A stretch of DNA of 35,106 bases from an uncultured Candidatus Melainabacteria bacterium (GTDB lineage: Bacteria; Cyanobacteriota; Vampirovibrionia; Gastranaerophilales; Gastranaerophilaceae), in NCBI GenBank assembly GCA_934693235.1, contig CAKUUY010000019.1, positions 1 to 35,106 of the forward strand, in the 5' to 3' direction. The position numbers and the translations under genes were made by a program. Of this stretch, positions 31,663 through 35,106 are shown piece by piece. Every line of letters starts with the position of its first letter. Within the stretch, counting starts at the first letter, position 1. Below the pieces are notes generated by a model that saw nothing but the letters and a program-made list of their open reading frames with translations, was not told the DNA's origin and made no database searches.

Positions 31663-32490
31663 TTAGAAATAATATTTTTGGTCACAGTATTTTTTATTAC
31701 CTCTAACGCATTTTAAATAATCCATATTTTCACTATAAATCACCCAAGCACTACAACCTGAGCCATTCCACCAACCTTCCATTTCAACTGATGTTGCTGT
31801 CGGTTTACATAGTTCGGATTCCCCATGAGTATTTGCTGCTCCGCGGGGGGAAATATTATTTCTTCCAACCTGAAATGTGAATGTATCAATTCCCCATTGA
31901 TTTGGATTTTTGTCCCCATTTATATCTACACTTATATTAAAACAATAATTAAGATTAGAACATTGCAACGAATCTGCCAATGGATTTTGAGAATCAAATC
32001 CAACAGCTGAACCATCACTCAAAACAATCGCACCATCCTGAGTAATAACATTAACAGTATTACCTACTAAATCTTTTCTTGGAACATGTTTAAAACAACT
32101 TGGCTCCCCTACGTGGCAAACTTTTGCTTTATTAATATGTTTGGCAAATTTTGCGGATACATCCTCCCAAGTCTCAATATTACTCCATTGTGATGGATCT
32201 CCATCTTCCTCTAAAATAGAAATATATGCATTAGAAATAGTCGAATAGGCCTTTTTTAATCTCGTTGTTGCGACCTTTTCTTGATAATTCGCAATTAAAC
32301 TCGGTAAAGTCAAGGCAGCAACAACTCCGATAATTCCGAGGGTGATAAGAACCTCAGCTAAAGTAAATGCGAATTTTTGTTTGAGTGAATGGTGAGTAGT
32401 GAGTGGTGAATGGTTCGTATCAGAAAAGTTACTAGGATACTGAGGCACTAGGGCACTAAGGTCGTTTCGGGTTAAGTTATTTTGATTCAT
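31663..32490 (-). CDS. Type IV prepilin-like protein with long leader
   Basis: A 275-residue protein. The prepilin helix, FTLAEVLITLGIIGVVAALTL, starts at residue 42, after an unusually long 41-residue leader that contains no other start codon; AAGGAAG 9 nt before the ATG at 32490 supports this start. The leader (LSALVPQYPSNF, TNHSPLTTHHSLKQK) comes from low-complexity repeat DNA. After the helix are the stalk pattern RLKKAYSTISNAY, VLSDGSAVGF, and VDINGDKNPNQWGIDTF at 188-204, the shared motif. Eight Cys occur in the globular part, fit for disulfides. It is monocistronic; the DNA upstream is a repeat-rich area. Confidence 0.85.
   Translation of the reverse strand: MNQNNLTRNDLSALVPQYPSNFSDTNHSPLTTHHSLKQKFAFTLAEVLITLGIIGVVAALTLPSLIANYQEKVATTRLKKAYSTISNAYISILEEDGDPSQWSNIETWEDVSAKFAKHINKAKVCHVGEPSCFKHVPRKDLVGNTVNVITQDGAIVLSDGSAVGFDSQNPLADSLQCSNLNYCFNISVDINGDKNPNQWGIDTFTFQVGRNNISPRGAANTHGESELCKPTATSVEMEGWWNGSGCSAWVIYSENMDYLKCVRGNKKYCDQKYYF
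32385..32462. repeat. Low-complexity repeat DNA within the prepilin leader
   Basis: GTGAATGG occurs at both ends of a run of GTGAGT-like units (about 32389-32413), and a run of imperfect ACTAGG/ACTGAGG/ACTAGGG/ACTAAGG units follows at about 32430-32461. Together they encode most of the 41-residue leader. Confidence 0.55.
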
Positions 32491-32552
32491 GTTTTATACT
32501 TCCTTTCTTTTATTAATATTTTTTATATTATCCTATATTACGAAGTCACCCA

Positions 32553-32619
32553 CCTCTCTCACTGTGAGAGGTCGCAGTTGTTAGTGAGCTCCTGCGAACG
32601 CTACAAATGCGGGAGAGAG
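32553..32619. repeat. Dispersed CTCTCTC repeat, copy B
   Basis: Same blocks as copy A at 10751-10809 (CTCTCTC, GTGAGAG, GCAGTTGTTAG, AGCT, TACAAATGC, GGAGAGAG). The first part, CCTCTCTCACTGTGAGAGG, is nearly a perfect palindrome, and the whole is closed by CTCTCTC and GAGAGAG at its ends. Confidence 0.7.
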
Positions 32620-32654
32620 TGTACTATTACTGTTTGAAACAAAATTAGTTTCGT

Positions 32655-32678
32655 GTCGGCATAGTAATGCCGACCTAC
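32655..32678. repeat. Short hairpin repeat followed by CTAC
   Basis: GTCGGCAT (32655-32662) and ATGCCGAC (32667-32674) pair perfectly around AGTA and are followed by CTACAGT. Confidence 0.65.
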
Positions 32679-32687
32679 AGTAACTTT

Positions 32688-32775
32688 CGTCATCTTGAGC
32701 GCCTAGCGAAAGATCTTCTTGAATACCTTTATGAAGATTCTTCGGACTCAAAATATTATTGTCCTCAGAATGACG
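32688..32775. repeat. 88-bp inverted-repeat element, CATTCTGAG type
   Basis: CGTCATCTTGAG (32688-32699) and CTCAGAATGACG (32764-32775) match as inverted repeats at 10 of 12 positions. Inside are GAAGATTCTTCGGA and GCGAAAGATCTTC. The wording, CATTCTGAG plus GAAGATTCTTC, resembles small palindromic elements found in many bacterial genomes. A degenerate relative is at 634-678. Confidence 0.65.
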
Positions 32776-32790
32776 TACGATTATTTCGTT

Positions 32791-32814
32791 GTTGGGCTGG
32801 CAAGCCCAACCTAC
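32791..32814. repeat. Short hairpin repeat followed by CTAC
   Basis: GTTGGGCT (32791-32798) and AGCCCAAC (32803-32810) pair perfectly around GGCA and are followed by CTACAGTTG, as in the copies at 27220 and 32655. Confidence 0.65.
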
Positions 32815-32848
32815 AGTTGTTTTTAGTAAATTTTTAACAACATTTGTC

Positions 32849-32870
32849 ATCGCGCACTCTGTTGCGCGAT
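32849..32870. repeat. Hairpin ATCGCGCA / TGCGCGAT
   Basis: ATCGCGCA (32849-32856) and TGCGCGAT (32863-32870) pair perfectly around a 6-nt loop. GC-rich in an AT-rich setting; no T run follows directly. Confidence 0.55.
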
Positions 32871-32891
32871 CTGTATTTTTATGTCTATTTA

Positions 32892-32954
32892 CCCCTCTCT
32901 CGCAACTGTAACTCGTTACACTCGAACAGTTGCTCTCTCTCCCTTGGAGAGAGG
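32892..32954. repeat. Dispersed CTCTCTC repeat, copy D (inverted)
   Basis: CCCCTCTCTCGCAACTGT and ACAGTTGCTCTCTCTCCC are arms with GCAACTGT/ACAGTTGC pairing, closed by TTGGAGAGAGG at the end. Read on the minus strand it begins CCTCTCTCCAAG then GAGAG and GCAACTG, like copy A. Copies B and D thus face each other around the four hairpins in between. Confidence 0.6.
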
Positions 32955-33113
32955 AAATCTTACAATTAGAAAAACTTAATAATTTTTCAAACTTTTTAAT
33001 TATAGCTAACTTTTTAATTGAATGGGATTGCGACAGCGTATTTTCAAATAACTTAATTATCCCCTTAAAACTTTTCGCTTCGCAATGACAGTTTCGCTTA
33101 GCTGCTTCACTTC

Positions 33114-33278
33114 CTAGCAGCCTAACTTCCCGTAACAGGCTTTGCCTCTTTGCATCCACGCATCTAAGCCTCTGTACACAACTATCTCGCTTGTGCGCCA
33201 CCGCACCGCGATAGCCCCCCCCCCGACGGCACTTTTCAGCGCAAATTCAACATTTTTCAGCTCTTCTTGAAAACTCAT
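33114..33278 (-). CDS. Small ORF with 10-G tract, doubtful gene
   Basis: An ATG at 33278 opens a 54-residue frame (SFQEELKNVEFALKS, then three Gly, AIAVRWRTSEIVVYRGLDAW) ending at 33114. The Gly run is encoded by ten consecutive G (33224-33215). It has a good promoter (TTGAAA, 17 nt, TATAAT) whose -10 box is exactly 6 nt before the ATG, as in other SD-less genes here. It is richer in G+C than its surroundings. With one more G the frame would join a 206-codon open stretch that runs to 32581, though that stretch is built from repeats. It may be a remnant of a larger gene or a small peptide. Confidence 0.3.
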   Translation of the reverse strand: MSFQEELKNVEFALKSAVGGGAIAVRWRTSEIVVYRGLDAWMQRGKACYGKLGC

Positions 33279-33284
33279 ATATTT

Positions 33285-33313
33285 ATTATATCAAATCAAC
33301 CCCACTTTTTCAA
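33285..33313 (-). promoter_or_regulatory. Promoter within the hppA terminator
   Basis: On the minus strand TTGAAA (33313-33308), 17 nt, TATAAT (33290-33285), then 6 nt to an ATG. The -35 box covers the loop of the hppA terminator hairpin. Confidence 0.55.
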
Positions 33314-33327
33314 GTGAGGTTGATTTT
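33293..33327 (-). terminator. Terminator of hppA
   Basis: AAATCAACCCCACTT (33293-33307) and AAGTGAGGTTGATTT (33312-33326) pair with one mismatch around a 4-nt loop. It lies 31 nt after the hppA stop. The T run after it on the minus strand is poor (TTTGATA), so part of the RNA may read through. Confidence 0.65.
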
Positions 33328-33357
33328 TATATGAGATATACTCATTTCCCTATATTG

Positions 33358-35106
33358 TTATTTTCTTGTTGGAATTCTCATTGCATAGAATGAACGAATT
33401 ACAAATATCAATGCAATTACTAAGAAAATCCAGCCTGCAATCGGAGCAATATTTCTAAAGCTTTCAGAAATTGCAATTTCCATTGCTAATAGTCCGAACA
33501 AAGTAGTGAACTTGATAATCGGGTTCATAGCAACTGATGAAGTATCTTTGAACGGATCACCTACTGTATCACCAACAACTGTTGCTTCGTGAAGAGGAGT
33601 TCCTTTTTCTTGTAAATCAACTTCAACAATTTTCTTAGCGTTATCCCAACATCCACCAGCGTTTGCCATAAATACAGCTTGGAACAATCCAAATACAGCA
33701 ATTGCAATCAAGTAGCTTACAAAGAACGCTACTGGAGCTGATGTTGTACAAGATGGTGCTGACAAGCAAGCAAATGCCAACGCAAATGCGAACAATGCGA
33801 TAAAGATATTTACCATACCTTTTTGAGCATACTGAGTACAAATTTTTACAACTTCTTTTGAATTTGCAACATTTGCACTCTTAGAAGATTCATCATCCAA
33901 TTTGATGTTATCTTTAATGTATTCAGTTGCAGAATAAGCACCTGTTGTTACAGCTTGCATAGATGCACCTGAGAACCAGTAAATAACAGCACCACCAGAT
34001 AAGAAACCAAGCAATGTGTAAGGGTTCAACATATTCAAAATCATTTCAGGTTCAATACCCAAAGTAGATTTGATAACCAAAATCAATGAGAAAATCATTG
34101 TAGTAGCACCAACAACAGCAGTACCGATTAATACCGGTTTTGAAGTTGCTTTAAATGTGTTACCTGCACCATCATTTTCTTCTAAGTATTTTTTAGCGTT
34201 TTCAAAATCTGGTTTGAAACCATATTCTTTTTCGATTTCTTCACCAACGTTAGGAATATCTTCAATCAAAGACAATTCGTAAACAGATTGAGCATTATCA
34301 GTAACAGGGCCATAAGAGTCAACTGCAATAGTAACAGGTCCCATTCCTAAGAAACCAAATGCTACCAAGCCAAACGCAAATACTGACGGATAAATCATTA
34401 CCGCATCAGGTATATGAAGAGATGCTACATAAGCAAGTCCCATCAAAAGTACAATTACCATACCAATCCAGAAAGCAGACATATTACCGGAAACAATACC
34501 AGAAAGGATTGTCAAAGAAGAGCCGCCTTCTCGAGAAGCTGTAACAACTTCTTCAGTGTGTTTTGCTTTTGGAGAAGTAAAGATTTTTGTAAATTCAGGA
34601 ATCAAAGCTGCACCCAAAGTACCGCAAGAAATGATTGCTGAAAGAACTAACCATAAGTTGTTACCCATATCAGCCAACAACCAGTGGCTTACGCCAAATG
34701 TCATAGCGATTGACAAAATTGAAGTTAACCAAACAAGATTTGTCAATGGTTTTTCAAAGTCAAATTTATCTGTTTTAGCAGCATAGATTTTGTCAGCTAC
34801 ACCGTTAATCCAGTATGCAACTACTGAAGTTACAATCATCAAGAATCTCATAACGAAAATCCAAGTCAATAATTGAACCTGATTTTCTTTTCCAACAACA
34901 GCCAACAAAATAAATGAAACAAGAGCAACACCTGTTACGCCATAAGTTTCAAAGCCATCAGCTGTAGGGCCAACTGAATCACCTGCATTATCACCTGTAC
35001 AATCGGCAATTACACCAGGATTTCTAGGGTCATCTTCTTTAATACCGAATTGAATTTTCATCAAGTCAGAACCGATATCGGCAATTTTTGTAAAGATACC
35101 ACCTGC
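33358..35106 (-). CDS. hppA: Membrane-bound proton-pumping pyrophosphatase, N-terminus outside window
   Basis: Couples hydrolysis of pyrophosphate to proton export. The frame is open to the window edge, giving about 582 residues; the first one or two hundred residues are missing. It begins AGGIFTKIADIGSDLMKIQ, followed by DDPRNPGVIADCTGDNAGDS and PTADGFETYG, the acidic PPi/Mg site, then many membrane helices. Near the middle it reads GNTFKATSKP: Lys at the place that is Ala in K+-dependent enzymes indicates the K+-independent, H+-pumping class. A second acidic set is in GGCWDNAKKIVE and TVVGDTVGDPFKDTSSVAMN near the end. An ATG at 35061 inside the frame is not the start. In an anaerobe it would save energy from biosynthetic pyrophosphate. 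Confidence 0.95.
   Translation of the reverse strand, partial: AGGIFTKIADIGSDLMKIQFGIKEDDPRNPGVIADCTGDNAGDSVGPTADGFETYGVTGVALVSFILLAVVGKENQVQLLTWIFVMRFLMIVTSVVAYWINGVADKIYAAKTDKFDFEKPLTNLVWLTSILSIAMTFGVSHWLLADMGNNLWLVLSAIISCGTLGAALIPEFTKIFTSPKAKHTEEVVTASREGGSSLTILSGIVSGNMSAFWIGMVIVLLMGLAYVASLHIPDAVMIYPSVFAFGLVAFGFLGMGPVTIAVDSYGPVTDNAQSVYELSLIEDIPNVGEEIEKEYGFKPDFENAKKYLEENDGAGNTFKATSKPVLIGTAVVGATTMIFSLILVIKSTLGIEPEMILNMLNPYTLLGFLSGGAVIYWFSGASMQAVTTGAYSATEYIKDNIKLDDESSKSANVANSKEVVKICTQYAQKGMVNIFIALFAFALAFACLSAPSCTTSAPVAFFVSYLIAIAVFGLFQAVFMANAGGCWDNAKKIVEVDLQEKGTPLHEATVVGDTVGDPFKDTSSVAMNPIIKFTTLFGLLAMEIAISESFRNIAPIAGWIFLVIALIFVIRSFYAMRIPTRK

Larger units (their letters stand above)
32491..33357. 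other. Repeat-rich intergenic region between a prepilin and hppA
   Basis: This 867-nt stretch has no convincing conserved gene. It holds, in order, six inverted-repeat elements (32553-32619, 32655-32678, 32688-32775, 32791-32814, 32849-32870, 32892-32954), an AT-rich gap to about 33060, then a GC-rich part with a 10-C tract and a small minus-strand ORF (33114-33278) with a good promoter, and finally the hppA terminator. A long frame across most of it is an artefact of repeats. Confidence 0.7.

Noticed and set aside
32581..33201. 206-codon open frame on the minus strand
   Set aside because: It runs through at least five inverted-repeat elements and its translation is a patchwork of their readings (for example CHCEAKSFKGI from a GTCATTGCGAAGCG-type repeat). 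No domain, signal or binding site supports it.
35062..35064. Start codon at 35064 for hppA
   Set aside because: The frame continues upstream to the window edge with AGGIFTKIADIGSD, a conserved part of the family, so the gene is cut by the window, not started there.

Overview
The window looks like chromosome of an AT-rich, diderm, strictly gut-type bacterium, and I infer a member of the non-photosynthetic cyanobacterial lineage Vampirovibrionia (Melainabacteria, Gastranaerophilales). The evidence is: LpxK and an MCE/MlaD protein (outer membrane and lipid A); a YidC carrying a large extracytoplasmic insert ending in an HWD motif, as I recall it from cyanobacterial YidC; a GH57/DUF3536 protein of cyanobacterial type; and four scattered prepilins with FTLAE or YTLAE N-termini. 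The taxonomic call is an inference; no rRNA or tRNA gene is present.

Layout. 1-500 (minus) is an incomplete gene, open to the window edge, that looks like an ADP-ribosyltransferase fold. 724-8322 (plus) is an envelope and housekeeping run: yidC-queA, a lytic transglycosylase, an MCE protein overlapping lpxK, a secreted protein, deoB and a 58-residue ferredoxin. 8409-12314 (minus) holds a small membrane protein, ATP-dependent PEP carboxykinase and a Cys-rich prepilin. 12471-15504 (plus) holds a secreted protein and a GH57/DUF3536 enzyme. 15608-17628 holds a YkgJ-type Cys-cluster protein and two paired unknown genes. 17629-19970 is a divergent metal-resistance unit: an ArsR/SmtB sensor and a P1B-type ATPase with two well-defined operators. 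20023-23655 (minus) holds a prepilin, rimM-trmD behind a zinc-ribbon/NGG-rich protein, and an XRE regulator. 23872-26174 holds two unknown paired genes, a small AbrB-like gene with dtd, and another prepilin. 26176-30479 (minus) holds rlmN, a second YkgJ-type protein, a 2-hydroxyacyl-CoA dehydratase activase-like ATPase, folE2 and a membrane-anchored thioredoxin. 30674-31588 is a sigma-70 factor. 31663-32490 is a prepilin, followed by about 0.8 kb packed with hairpin repeats. 33358-35106 is the H+-pumping pyrophosphatase, cut by the window edge.

Several signals run across the window. Five starts lack a Shine-Dalgarno sequence and instead have a -10-like hexamer exactly 6 nt before the ATG, which predicts leaderless mRNAs. 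Two genes have promoters built into the terminator hairpin of the preceding gene. The four otherwise dissimilar prepilins share a C-terminal D-x-[ND]-G-...-P-...-D motif. Several families of short inverted repeats are dispersed between genes and cluster at 32.5-33.0 kb; one seems to have become the leader peptide of a prepilin. A 10-G tract sits inside a small promoter-bearing ORF.

Functionally, the region mixes tRNA/rRNA modification and ribosome maturation (QueA, FolE2, RlmN, TrmD, RimM, Dtd), envelope building (YidC, LpxK, MCE, transglycosylase), anaerobic energy and carbon handling (ferredoxin, PEPCK, H+-PPase, DeoB, activase) and zinc/cadmium efflux. I see no prophage, transposase, CRISPR array or tRNA.
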